Shown here in pieces: positions 25,042 through 33,764 of a stretch of 64,000 nt of DNA. Location of the stretch: the NCBI GenBank assembly GCA_020060215.1, contig JAGVAP010000104.1, forward strand, positions 62,001-126,000, given 5' to 3'. The notes beneath the pieces were generated by a model that was not told where the DNA came from, ran no database searches, and was given only the letters and a program-made list of their open reading frames with translations. Position numbers and translations under genes: made by a program. This stretch comes from Deltaproteobacteria bacterium (GTDB taxonomy: Bacteria > Desulfobacterota > DSM-4660 > Desulfatiglandales > HGW-15). Every line of letters starts with the position of its first letter. The stretch's first letter is position 1.

Positions 25042-26214
25042 GTGCGCATGCTGAACCGCGAACTGGCATTTGCCTATATCACGTCCATCAACGTCGGGCT
25101 GGTCTTCCTCAACATCCCGCCCGCCATCTCCATCCTCATGGACCTCTACGGCGTCTCCTACACGGGGATCTCGGTCCTCATGAGCGGTCTCCTGTGGTCG
25201 CACGCCCTCATGCAGATTCCGGCCGGCATGGTGGCGGACCGGTTGGGCATCAGACGTGCCTTGAGGATTGCAATGGCCTTTCTGGTGGTGGGGAACCTCC
25301 TGCCCGCCGCCGCCCCCCTGATGAGCATCGCCCTCCTCGGCCGCGTGCTGGCCGGGGTCGGCACGGCGCTCACGTTCGTCACCCTCATGAAGCTGATCGC
25401 GGCAAACACGCCGCAAGGCCGCACCGGGACCTATCAGGCGTTCTTCGCCGGTCTTTTCTCCTTCGGCAATATCCTGGCCTACTTCCTCGTTCCCAGGCTC
25501 GCCCCGGCTCACTGGCAATGGGTCTACCTGGTCCCCGGCCTCTACAGCCTGGCGCTCCTGCTCCTGTGTTTCGGGGTTCGTCCGGCCGCTGCCTCCACCT
25601 CGCCCGGGAAGCCCCTCCCGCTTCGCAAACTGGCGGGGATCAAGGCGGGATGGATGATCGGCCTCTATCACGCCCTCTCCTGGGGCACCATGATCAACCT
25701 GGGGAACTGGATCCCTTCCCTCCTGGCCGAGTTCAAGTTCGATTCCACCCCCGCCCGACTCGCATGGGGAGGGGTCCTTGTGCTGCTGATCAGCGGGATC
25801 GGCCGCATCTCCGGCGGGTTTGTCCTTCTGAGGGTTCCACCACTGCGGGTTGCGCACGGCTCCATCCTGATCCTGGCCCTCATCTTCATCGGCCTGTTCA
25901 CGGCGCGCGCCCCCGAGCTCCTTCTGCCTCTCGCGATCCTGGCCGCCCTGTTTTCGTCCGTCAATTTCGGGGCCCTCTTCCACCTGGGATCGGCCGCGGT
26001 CGAACCGAGATCCATTGCCACGATCATCGGCTTCGTCAATTTCCTTGCAAACATCGGCGCCGTGCTCTTCACGCTCCTCTTCGGCTTTTCCAAGGATTTC
26101 ACCGGGACCTTCGCCTTGGGATTCGGCGTGCTGGCGCTCATCGCCCTGGTCGCCCTCCCCCTGGGCAGGTCGGTCCTGGGAACGTCCGCGGGACCCCCCA
26201 GCGATCGGCGATGA
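25042..26214 (+). CDS. MFS transporter (nitrate/cyanate/organic anion-like)
   Basis: 390-aa major facilitator with about 12 hydrophobic segments. The loop 2-3 motif appears as GMVADRLGIRRALR (G-x-x-x-D-R-x-G-x-R-R), and the segment QIPAGMVADRLG is typical of the NarK/CynX/oxalate-formate antiporter type. GTG 25042 or ATG 25048 may be the start; both give the same protein within two residues. Substrate unknown; it stands alone, with no operon partner on the same strand within 370 bp. Confidence 0.85.
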   Translation: MRMLNRELAFAYITSINVGLVFLNIPPAISILMDLYGVSYTGISVLMSGLLWSHALMQIPAGMVADRLGIRRALRIAMAFLVVGNLLPAAAPLMSIALLGRVLAGVGTALTFVTLMKLIAANTPQGRTGTYQAFFAGLFSFGNILAYFLVPRLAPAHWQWVYLVPGLYSLALLLLCFGVRPAAASTSPGKPLPLRKLAGIKAGWMIGLYHALSWGTMINLGNWIPSLLAEFKFDSTPARLAWGGVLVLLISGIGRISGGFVLLRVPPLRVAHGSILILALIFIGLFTARAPELLLPLAILAALFSSVNFGALFHLGSAAVEPRSIATIIGFVNFLANIGAVLFTLLFGFSKDFTGTFALGFGVLALIALVALPLGRSVLGTSAGPPSDRR

Positions 26215-26593
26215 GGATCGATGATCCTTGCGCCCCGCCTTCACAGGCACACCAGTGAACTACTCCTGCTGGCATCGAGCCGTGAGATTTCACATGAAAA
26301 GTTTTTCTTCAAGGCATGGGTGGTATGGGACTCTTCTCGCTAATTACAACCGCTTACGCCGGTCCGACCCGAGACCAACGAGATCACCTTCAGGGGGACG
26401 TTGGTTCAATGTCGACTTGTCTCTGACAGGCGTGCCTGTGCAGATTACAAACGAAACCGGGGCAGCATTGAAGCTCTTGACATGATGAAACCCAAGAGGG
26501 ATGATTGGCCGCTTTTGCTGCGAGGTCTCACAATCCATGCGAGTACTGTAGTATGATTTTCCCACCTGCGGTGGGAAGGAAAGGCGGTGGCGG
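26215..26593. other. Intergenic region carrying the left 28-bp repeat
   Basis: About 380 bp between the MFS gene and the OmpA-like gene. Short frames here (for example 26228-26485) lack domains. The only notable element is the 28-bp direct repeat at 26343-26370. A purine-rich GGAAAGGCGG precedes the OmpA-like start. Confidence 0.5.
26343..26370 (+). repeat. 28-bp direct repeat, left copy
   Basis: Begins ATTACAACCGCTTACGCCGG and continues TCCGACCC; identical to 29949-29976. The sequence just upstream is also partly shared (GGACTCTT a few bases before). The two copies bracket about 3.6 kb with three exported-protein genes. Confidence 0.85.
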
Positions 26594-27442
26594 ATGAATC
26601 TCTCGAAGTTGCTTGCAGTCGGGGTCCTCCCGGGTCTGCTTGCGTTCTCCCCTCTTCTTGCTTCCGAAGAACCCAAGGATGCGCCCTATCTCTCCGGAAT
26701 GCCTAATTACGCCCTGACCGGCGGCTGGGAGGACAAGGAATTCGATGCGTTCCCCTTCTTCACGGGCAAGGGGGCGGTTACGGTCGAGGGAAAGTTCTGG
26801 GTGAGGGAGTACCTGGTCAAGGAAGGCGCCAAGGAGGCGAGCGAGCTTCAAATCCTGAGAAACTATTCCAATGCCATCAGGAATATGGGCGGAGAGGTCT
26901 TCTTCGAAGGGCCATGCAGGAAAGAGGAATGCGGTGACAAGTACGATCTTCAGTTGGTCTCGGGGAAGATCTCCAAAGGGGGAAAGGAGATCTGGGTCGA
27001 GGTCGTGGCTCAGAATAGCGGGACGGATTATATGCTCCGGATCCTCGAAAAGGAGCAGATGAAACAGGACGTCACGGCCAGCGACATGCTCGACGCGTTG
27101 AACAAAGATGGAAGGGTGGCACTCTACATCAATTTCGATACGGGGAAATCCACCATCAAACCGGAATCCGCGAAGATCGTAGACCAGATCGTTCAGATGA
27201 TGAAAAAGGCCCCGGAGCTCAAGATCAGTGTGGAAGGCCATACCGACAGCGTTGGGACCCCGGAGAAAAACAAGATTCTTTCTCAGGAGAGGGCAAAGGC
27301 GGTGGTCGACGCAATCACCAGGGAGGGCATCGATGCGCAGCGGCTCCGTTCGGCAGGCTTCGGGCAGGACAAGCCGGTTGCGGACAACAGCACGGACGAA
27401 GGAAAGGCGAAGAACCGAAGGGTGGAGCTGGTGAAGAGGTGA
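26594..27442 (+). CDS. OmpA-family envelope protein
   Basis: 282-aa exported protein. Signal peptide ~1-24 (LLAVGVLPGLLAFSPLLA). An N-terminal domain of about 130 residues includes a CRKEEC pair. The C-terminal OmpA/MotB peptidoglycan-binding domain (about 165-282) shows YINFDTGKSTIKPES, ISVEGHTDSVGTPEKNKILS, QERAKAVVDAI and KNRRVELVKR. It probably tethers the outer membrane or a periplasmic complex to peptidoglycan. Cleavage may follow an Ala-Ser rather than a lipobox Cys. Confidence 0.9.
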   Translation: MNLSKLLAVGVLPGLLAFSPLLASEEPKDAPYLSGMPNYALTGGWEDKEFDAFPFFTGKGAVTVEGKFWVREYLVKEGAKEASELQILRNYSNAIRNMGGEVFFEGPCRKEECGDKYDLQLVSGKISKGGKEIWVEVVAQNSGTDYMLRILEKEQMKQDVTASDMLDALNKDGRVALYINFDTGKSTIKPESAKIVDQIVQMMKKAPELKISVEGHTDSVGTPEKNKILSQERAKAVVDAITREGIDAQRLRSAGFGQDKPVADNSTDEGKAKNRRVELVKR

Positions 27443-27512
27443 GCGGAGGCGCCTTCACGGTGGAACCCATGTTTCCGTTTCTTGCCGGAAAGGATCGAGG
27501 AGCGTGATACCG

Positions 27513-28088
27513 ATGAAAAAGACGAGCATGCTTTTTGTTTTGGTTTCCCTGGTCTCAGGCGCGGCCGTTTGCTCCGCAGGGGATTTCACCGCGAACATGA
27601 CGATCAGCGCGCGCGGTGAAAAGGAGATCCAGGGGAAACTCTACATGCAGGGCAACAAGATGCGCATGGAGATGGGGGAGGGGGAGGAGAAGGCCGTCAC
27701 CATCACCAGGCCGGACAAGAAGGTGATCTGGGTCCTCATGCCCGAGGAGGAGATGTACATCGAGCAGGCCTACCAGGAAGATCCCAGGATGAAGGAGTGG
27801 ACCCCTTCGCAGGAGGCGCAATCCAAACTCATCGGGAACGAGACGGTCTCCGGACTAAACTGCAAGAAGTACCAGGTCCAGGGAAAGCAGGTCTTTTACT
27901 GGATTTCCGAAAAGATCAGTTTCCCGGTGAAGACCCAGGACCCGGAAGGGACCATGCTCCTGAAAAACATTCAGGCAGGAAAGGTCCCCGACGATCTCTT
28001 TACGGTGCCCAAGGATTTTGAAAAGGTGAACATGCCGGGCATGGGCGGGATGCCTCACGGCGTGCCGGGCATGCCGAAGGGCAGATAA
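27513..28088 (+). CDS. Exported DUF4412-type protein
   Basis: 191-aa periplasmic protein. Signal peptide 1-20 (MKKTSMLFVLVSLVSGAAVC), then a LolA-like beta sheet domain: FTANMTISARGEKEIQGKLY, MQGNKMRMEM and VTITRPDKKVIWVLMPEEE, characteristic of DUF4412. The C-terminus is Gly/Met/Pro-rich (MPGMGGMPHGVPGMPKGR). ATG 27513 has an AGGAG ribosome binding site; a GTG at 27504 is too close to it. Function unknown, but the LolA-like pattern suggests binding of a hydrophobic ligand. In one direction with its neighbours. Confidence 0.8.
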   Translation: MKKTSMLFVLVSLVSGAAVCSAGDFTANMTISARGEKEIQGKLYMQGNKMRMEMGEGEEKAVTITRPDKKVIWVLMPEEEMYIEQAYQEDPRMKEWTPSQEAQSKLIGNETVSGLNCKKYQVQGKQVFYWISEKISFPVKTQDPEGTMLLKNIQAGKVPDDLFTVPKDFEKVNMPGMGGMPHGVPGMPKGR

Positions 28089-28122
28089 GCCGGGCAGAGG
28101 CCCCATGCACGAGGGAGGGAAC

Positions 28123-29295
28123 ATGTCCGGGATTCACCGCATTCCTGTTTCCGGCATCCTGCTCGGAATCGCTCTCCTTCTTTCTTCCTGGTCACCTGCA
28201 GCGGCCGCCTGGGAGCCGCCGAGGGTCTATATCAGGAATTTTCAGGTGACGCTCCTGGGTAAACAGGCATTGAGCGGTGATGAGGGGGCCATGAGCGAGC
28301 AGTTGGCTTTCTGCCTGGCTCAGCGGCTGCAGCAGCGATACCCCTGCGCGAGAGTCCTCACGGAGAACGACTTCAAATCAATGATCGGCTGGGACAGACA
28401 GCAGAACCTCCTGGGGACTCCGCAGGAGGACACTATCGGACTCGACAGGATACTGGATGCGTTCGGGAAATCGATCATCATCGACGGCTCCATCTCAGGG
28501 ACCGCCTCCGGGTACCATGTCACGCTTCGGGCCATAAACAGCTTCGGAAAAAACCCAAGGGTCAACAAAAGCGTCAAGACCGGCAACGCGCCCCTTTCCG
28601 CAGATTCCTTCTTCGCCCTTTGTGATGAGATAGGCGACGATCTCAAGCTCGGGATCTGCACGTGGAGCGGTTCGGTCTCCCTGAAGATCAGCGGGAACGA
28701 CCAGGTGAATGAGACGGAATCCCACAAGAACGGTTCCGCTTCAAATTCGGTGCACCAATCCGCACTGCTGACCCTTGATGTCACTTTGAAGGGTGAAGAC
28801 GAGGAACACGAGGAGTCGCAGACTGCAAAATACAACTACAGCTTTGAAAGAACAGAGACAAGTCGACAGGATATTACCATCAGCTGTCCTACGGACGACG
28901 GCAAGCCCGTAAACAAGCCCTATCACTCCATGAACCGCAGCACCAGCTCTGCATCGAGGGCAGGGAGTCTTGAAGGGAAATCCGCGTCCATCACCCTCGA
29001 CTCGAAGACCCGCGAGTTCGAAATAGTGGTCCACGTGCCCGAGGTGGACGGAGAAACGGAAGTAACCGTGCAGGAACAGGAGGATGGCGGATGCCCGGGC
29101 GTCCGGAACCGGTCCGACCAGTCCTTCAAGAACCCCGGCCCCCTGCTCAACGCGCAATCTTTCTCCGTGAAGGACTATTTCAACTCAAAGGAAGGTCGAT
29201 TGAAAGGGCAAAAAAGGCTCGAGGGGGTAGCCCTTTTCCCGTACACCAACACCCCGAACGAAGGGACCCTCATCTACGATCTGAAGCGCAGGTAA
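28123..29295 (+). CDS. Exported protein with CsgG/TolB-N-like N-terminal domain
   Basis: 390-aa protein, not assigned to a family with certainty. Signal peptide ~1-29 (core GILLGIALLLSSW). Residues ~35-175 show a pattern like the TolB-N/CsgG/FlgO fold (VYIRNFQVTLLG, LAQRLQQRYPCARVLTENDF, DAFGKSIIIDGSISGT). The C-terminal half is rich in Ser, Thr and Glu, with beta-strand-like alternation. RBS GAGGGAGGGAAC lies at ATG 28123. It ends the three-gene block of exported proteins between the 28-bp repeats. Confidence 0.65.
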   Translation: MSGIHRIPVSGILLGIALLLSSWSPAAAAWEPPRVYIRNFQVTLLGKQALSGDEGAMSEQLAFCLAQRLQQRYPCARVLTENDFKSMIGWDRQQNLLGTPQEDTIGLDRILDAFGKSIIIDGSISGTASGYHVTLRAINSFGKNPRVNKSVKTGNAPLSADSFFALCDEIGDDLKLGICTWSGSVSLKISGNDQVNETESHKNGSASNSVHQSALLTLDVTLKGEDEEHEESQTAKYNYSFERTETSRQDITISCPTDDGKPVNKPYHSMNRSTSSASRAGSLEGKSASITLDSKTREFEIVVHVPEVDGETEVTVQEQEDGGCPGVRNRSDQSFKNPGPLLNAQSFSVKDYFNSKEGRLKGQKRLEGVALFPYTNTPNEGTLIYDLKRR

Positions 29296-29359
29296 AGGTC
29301 AGGTCCGACCTGTCTCCCACTGCGTGGGGGGATAGGGGGCGTACATCACCTAATGCGTC

Positions 29360-29519
29360 GGGATTGAATGTGGCAGAAGGATGCCATGCCTCGAAAAAGT
29401 GGGATGGCACCATCACCGCCCGAAGCACACCTGGAAGAGGATCGACCTTTATCTTTACCCTGCCGAAGAGTCAACCGCCGAACAATGATCCATCCCCAAG
29501 TGAGAAACCGAATCAGTAA
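29360..29519 (+). pseudogene. Remnant of a sensor histidine kinase C-terminus
   Basis: The frame DGTITARSTPGRGSTFIFTL is the final strand and G2-box end of a HisKA/HATPase kinase. The preceding SGLNVAEGCHASKKW is a degraded match to the usual G-L-x-x-x-K-K-I-V-x-x-H-G-G stretch. Nothing upstream encodes the rest of the kinase: the frame enters the end of the exported-protein gene. Interpreted as a decayed gene fragment about 160 bp long. Confidence 0.55.
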
Positions 29520-30414
29520 TCCGCTGACTCCTCTTGCCGGTTCTTGCCGGAGTCAGACCCGCGCATCATTTTGAAGTCAGAAGAGAACTATCCCAAAAAG
29601 ATTCGTTTTGAGGCCTTGGAAAAGCATTTTCATGCCCCAAAGTGCCACGACAAGGGCCGGAGAATCCTTCAGTTCATAACTCCCGTCTCCCCCCACTCAC
29701 CCCACGTGCTCTCGACTTAAACCCGAGCCTCTCCAAACATCCATTGGAAGTAACGGCGACGGTCGCGGGCAAATTTCAGGAGGGATCCTTTCTTTCGGCA
29801 CCGATGGGTGATTATGCCCGGCACAAACGGGAATGCAATTCTCTTTGCCCTGGGCATACACGTCCTCACGCCTTAAACAGCCATTTCCGGTGTCCCAAAC
29901 ATCGTTTTAAGCCTTGAAATCGCCGCTTTCCAGGACTCTTATCCGCTTATTACAACCGCTTACGCCGGTCCGACCCAGGAAGACAGGAGAAAGGAGGTGC
30001 AGCAGGAGAGGGAGGAGGACGCGCAGGAGGACCACAGGAGAGTTGGCCGTCCTCGTTCCGCAGAAGTTGGCCACTTTAGTACAGAGGATCTTTGTTTGAC
30101 TGCAGGCAGCGGCATTGCCGATTGAACCAGATTGTGATTGACATTGTCCTACCGTTTGAGTATAAATTACCTCAATTTCCTGAAAGGGAGTAGCTAAGAA
30201 GTCAGGGTCAACACTACGGTTGTCCCTGGCCCTGCCGTTGTTAGTCCAAGAGCGAGACCTTTGGCTGGACCTTTACGGTCTTGCTGGAGCGCCTCGTTTT
30301 TTTGTTGGCATACCTGAAAACAAGTGGACAAGAAAGCGACGAACGGAGTCGACACGGTCTGTTTTCGAACCGATCGTTCCTGCTACGTCTAAACCGGGGG
30401 TCAAAGGAGTAATC
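29520..30414. other. Gene-poor, AT-richer region with the right 28-bp repeat
   Basis: About 900 bp between the kinase remnant and the intact histidine kinase. Apart from the repeat at 29949-29976, a short purine-rich frame (29980-30125) could be a decayed gene end, but no domain is recognised. The region is visibly lower in G+C than its surroundings. Confidence 0.5.
29949..29976 (+). repeat. 28-bp direct repeat, right copy
   Basis: Identical to 26343-26370 (begins ATTACAACCGCTTACGCCGG). Same orientation, 3.6 kb apart. Confidence 0.85.
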
Positions 30415-31440
30415 GTGATTGGGCAATATAAGAAATTGCTCGGCCGTGCCGGATACATTACGACGATGGTCGTTGTGATTACGGTTTTTCTCTACGTTAC
30501 GCAGAGGGAGCCGGAGAATAAGTTCTTTTATCACCTTGACGTCATTTTTCAGGAGCTTTTCTTCATCCCCATTGTGCTTACCGCCCTCTGGTTCGGACTA
30601 AAATGGGGGCTGCTGGTGTCCTTTGTGGTTTCTATGCTCTTGATACCGTACATGGCTCTTCACTGGGAAAATGGTTCTGCCGCCGATCTTGACAGGGCCT
30701 TATCATTATTGGTTTACGTTCTGGCTGCTGCTGTCTTGGGAAAGGTGATTGAACGCGAGAAACGGGAGCAAAGACGCTTACACGAAGCGGAGAGTCTTGC
30801 TGCCATAGGTCAATCGATGGCGGCAGTGGCGCATGACCTCAAAGCTCCTCTGGTGTCAATCGGCGGATTCAGTCAGCTCGTGTATACGCACCTGAACGAA
30901 AATTCAAATCACCGGGATAAGCTGAGGATTGTTATTGACGAGACACGGCGCATGGAGGCGATGGTCAGCGATATGCTGGCATTTTCAAGGCCGCTCAAGC
31001 TGGAGATGACTGAGGAGGATGTGGCTGGGGTAGTGCACGGCACAATAAGAATGGCTGAAGAAACAGCTCGGAAACGAAATGTAAAGCTTGAAAGCGAGGT
31101 CTTCCCTCATCTCCGCGCTTCTTTCGATGTCACACGCGTAAGGGAAGCTTTGGGGATTCTGGTAATAAACGCAATCGATGCATCATCCGAGGGGGAGTCC
31201 GTACTCGTTAAGGCCTATCCAAAGGGCAAGAGCCTTTTCTTTGAGGTGATCGATTCTGGTTGTGGAATTCCTGTGGACAAGAGGGATGAAATATTTATTC
31301 CATTTTTTACCACCAAGAAAGAGGGGCTGGGTCTAGGACTTCCCACCGCGAAGAAGATCATGGAGGCTCATGGTGGTGATGTGACCTTCGAAAACAATCG
31401 CGGCAATGGGGTCACCTTCCGAGCCGTCATACCAGTCTGA
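30415..31440 (+). CDS. Membrane-bound sensor histidine kinase
   Basis: 341-aa kinase from the GTG at 30415, which has a close AAAGGAGT ribosome binding site; a longer frame to 30220 is poorly coding. N-terminal ~120 residues hold three to four membrane segments (YITTMVVVITVFLYV, ALWFGLKWGLLVSFVVSMLL, LVYVLAAAVLG). The HisKA domain has AAVAHDLKAPLVSIGGF with the phospho-accepting His. The HATPase part shows NAIDAS, DSGCGIP, FFTTKKEGLGLGLPTAKK and a normal C-terminus. No response regulator is adjacent. Composition is more AT-rich than most of the window. Confidence 0.9.
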   Translation: MIGQYKKLLGRAGYITTMVVVITVFLYVTQREPENKFFYHLDVIFQELFFIPIVLTALWFGLKWGLLVSFVVSMLLIPYMALHWENGSAADLDRALSLLVYVLAAAVLGKVIEREKREQRRLHEAESLAAIGQSMAAVAHDLKAPLVSIGGFSQLVYTHLNENSNHRDKLRIVIDETRRMEAMVSDMLAFSRPLKLEMTEEDVAGVVHGTIRMAEETARKRNVKLESEVFPHLRASFDVTRVREALGILVINAIDASSEGESVLVKAYPKGKSLFFEVIDSGCGIPVDKRDEIFIPFFTTKKEGLGLGLPTAKKIMEAHGGDVTFENNRGNGVTFRAVIPV

Positions 31441-31459
31441 GCGCCGGTCTCAGACTGGT
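31431..31459 (+). terminator. Hairpin at the end of the histidine kinase gene
   Basis: An 11-bp perfect stem, ACCAGTCTGAG with CTCAGACTGGT, loop of 7 nt, overlapping the TGA stop codon. A T-rich stretch follows only after 30 bp, so it may be a terminator or an mRNA-end-protecting hairpin. Confidence 0.5.
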
Positions 31460-31517
31460 GGTAATTCAATAAATCAAGGATGTCCCCTCTTTTTCCCCTC
31501 TTTTTCCCATGCCGCTC

Positions 31518-33764
31518 TCAGAGAGAATCATGGTCGGAGCTCAACGCGGGCCCCGCCATTTCCTTGACGATGATCCTCCAGTCGAGCCAGCGCTGGTTCT
31601 TGGGGCGCAGATGGCCTCGATCCTTCAAAGAAGGTAGATTCTCGATGCTGGTGAAGGTCACCTTCCCCGATTGACGGCCGATGCATACGACATCGGTCGA
31701 ACCGGCTCCGGCGAGCTGGATCAAGTGGTCGATGGCACGCGCCGCGAGTCGGGTCGCTTGAATCCGGTCGAACGGTGACGGAATGCCGCCCTGTTGTGTA
31801 TGCCCGAGGATGCTGCGGCGTACGTCGAACAGATCTTCTCCCTCCTTTTTGAAGAGGGCGACGAGAAAATCGGTCTTGTAGACCGGATCCGCATTCTCGT
31901 TAGAGATGACGAGGCCGAGCCTCTTCCCTGCTTTGAATGCATTTTTGAGTTGTTTGACATCCTGCAAAACGGCGGAGAGCTCGATCCCGTCCTCTGGCAG
32001 ATAGGATTGCTCGGCGCCGGTCGCCATGCCCCCCATGAGGGCGAGGTATCCGCAGTCTCGACCCATCACTTCGACTATGAAACATCGGCGGACCGCCACC
32101 GCGGATTCTTTGATCCTGTCCACCGCAGCGATGATTGTATTGAGCGCGGTGTCGGCCCCAATCGTAAACTCGGTACCGGGGAGATCGTTGTTGATGGTCG
32201 CCGGAAGGCAGACCATCGGGATTCGAAACGCCGGATACTCCGCGCGACGAAGCTGGAGTCGGTACGCGAGCTCGTAGACGTCCCAGCCTCCTATGAGCAG
32301 AAGGCCGTTGACGTCGTACTCCTCCAAGCGACGCGCGACTGCATAGAAATCCTCCAGCTCGGGTAGACGGCGGCTCGTGCCGAGCTCCGCACCACCGCGG
32401 CCGACCCAGGCGTGGACGCTCATCCAATCCATTTCCCGGACGCGGCCCTTCAGAAGACCGGCCAGACCGTTTCGCACCCCGAGCATCGTATGGCCCCGGT
32501 CGATGCCGAGTCGCACCGCCGCCCGGACCGCCGTGTTCATCCCCGGTGAGGGCGCGCCTCCATGGATCACCGCGAGGCGCAGAGGGTTGTGCCCCGGATC
32601 GGGTTCGTGAGGATGAGCGCGAAGGATCGTCCTCAGGATCTCGAACGCCTCTTCAAAGCTGCGGCCCCGCAGCTTCATCGCCCCCTCGTATTCCCCGGCG
32701 GTGATCAGCTCGGCCACCCGGCGGGTTTTTTCGATATTCTCCATGAGCGGGGAGGAGGTGATGTCGTTATCACGGATGCCGACAAGGCGCGGCTCGAATT
32801 CCGGACGCGCGGTCAACAATTGTTGAACCGCGGCATAGCCGAGAATCGTGCTCATGTTCCGATCGAAACCGCTCGGGCTCCCGCCTCGTTGCACATGCCC
32901 GAGAATGGTCACACGCGTATCCTCTCCGAGGATCTGGCTCAAGACTTCTCTGACCCGGTCCGAGGAGATCGGTTTCCCCTCGCGATCCTTGGCGCCCTCG
33001 GCCACCAGGATGATGTTGTGTCGACGCCCCATATCCCGCCCGGCGCGGATCGTCTTGGTCACCAGCTTCTCCCAGTCGCCCTCGGGAGGGTTTTCCGGGA
33101 GGAAGACCCAATTCGCCCCCGTGGCGAGCCCCGCCATGAGAGCCAGATACCCGCAATGTCGTCCCATGACTTCGACGACGAAGCTGCGCTGGTGACTGGC
33201 GGCGGTACTGGCGATGGCGTCTACGGCCTCGACGATTCGATGGAGTGCCGTGTCCGCGCCGATGGTCATGTCCGTCCCGAACATGTCGTTGTCAATGGAA
33301 CCAACCAGACCCACGATGGCCAGAAAAGGATGGGCGTTCGCGGCGTCCCGATCAAGCCGCCCCTCGGAAACGAGCTCGGCCAGCAGATCGGGCCACTCCT
33401 GGCGAAAGACGTTGGCGCCGGTCAGGCTTCCGTCGCCACCGATCACGACCATCCCGTCGATGCCCCGCGTGACGAGATTGTATGCCGCCCTGCGCCGGCC
33501 TTCTCGGGTGCGGAACTCGCCCGATCGCGCCGACCCGATGACCGTTCCACCCTGATGGATAATACCTCCTACATCCTCCCACCGCATCCTTCGGATCTCG
33601 TTGCCGTCTTTTACCAGGCCTCGGTAGCCCTCCAGCACGGCGTAGACCTCGAGCCCTTGGCGAATGGCGGCTCGGACCACGGCCCGCACGGCGGCATTCA
33701 TTCCCTGCGAGTCGCCGCCGCTGGTCAATACCGCGATTTTTTGGATCTTTCGTTCAGCGTCCAT
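31518..33764 (-). CDS. 6-phosphofructokinase, tandem-fused eukaryotic type
   Basis: 748-aa protein made of two PFK domains (about 1-385 and 393-748), whereas bacterial PfkA has one domain of about 320. The N half keeps catalytic residues: LTSGGDSQGMN, ATP-type GGDGS at 109-113, and SIDND at 156-160 with the base Asp158. The C half has TINND at 523-527, where Asn525 replaces the catalytic Asp, as in animal and fungal PFK-1 whose C half is regulatory. Segments such as GLVGSIDNDMFGTDMTIG, EVMGRHCGYLAL, LGHVQRGG and ILGHTQQGG follow the eukaryotic pattern closely. ATG 33764 matches the domain start; the frame stays open to 33902. Confidence 0.93.
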   Translation of the reverse strand: MDAERKIQKIAVLTSGGDSQGMNAAVRAVVRAAIRQGLEVYAVLEGYRGLVKDGNEIRRMRWEDVGGIIHQGGTVIGSARSGEFRTREGRRRAAYNLVTRGIDGMVVIGGDGSLTGANVFRQEWPDLLAELVSEGRLDRDAANAHPFLAIVGLVGSIDNDMFGTDMTIGADTALHRIVEAVDAIASTAASHQRSFVVEVMGRHCGYLALMAGLATGANWVFLPENPPEGDWEKLVTKTIRAGRDMGRRHNIILVAEGAKDREGKPISSDRVREVLSQILGEDTRVTILGHVQRGGSPSGFDRNMSTILGYAAVQQLLTARPEFEPRLVGIRDNDITSSPLMENIEKTRRVAELITAGEYEGAMKLRGRSFEEAFEILRTILRAHPHEPDPGHNPLRLAVIHGGAPSPGMNTAVRAAVRLGIDRGHTMLGVRNGLAGLLKGRVREMDWMSVHAWVGRGGAELGTSRRLPELEDFYAVARRLEEYDVNGLLLIGGWDVYELAYRLQLRRAEYPAFRIPMVCLPATINNDLPGTEFTIGADTALNTIIAAVDRIKESAVAVRRCFIVEVMGRDCGYLALMGGMATGAEQSYLPEDGIELSAVLQDVKQLKNAFKAGKRLGLVISNENADPVYKTDFLVALFKKEGEDLFDVRRSILGHTQQGGIPSPFDRIQATRLAARAIDHLIQLAGAGSTDVVCIGRQSGKVTFTSIENLPSLKDRGHLRPKNQRWLDWRIIVKEMAGPALSSDHDSL

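Noticed and set aside
24793..26250. 485-aa minus-strand frame over the MFS gene
   Set aside because: Highly charged, low-complexity translation typical of the antisense of a membrane protein; the plus-strand MFS is clear.
29914..30099. 61-aa Arg-rich frame next to the right 28-bp repeat
   Set aside because: Composition-driven translation with no homology I can recognise and no ribosome binding site; treated as non-coding or decayed DNA.
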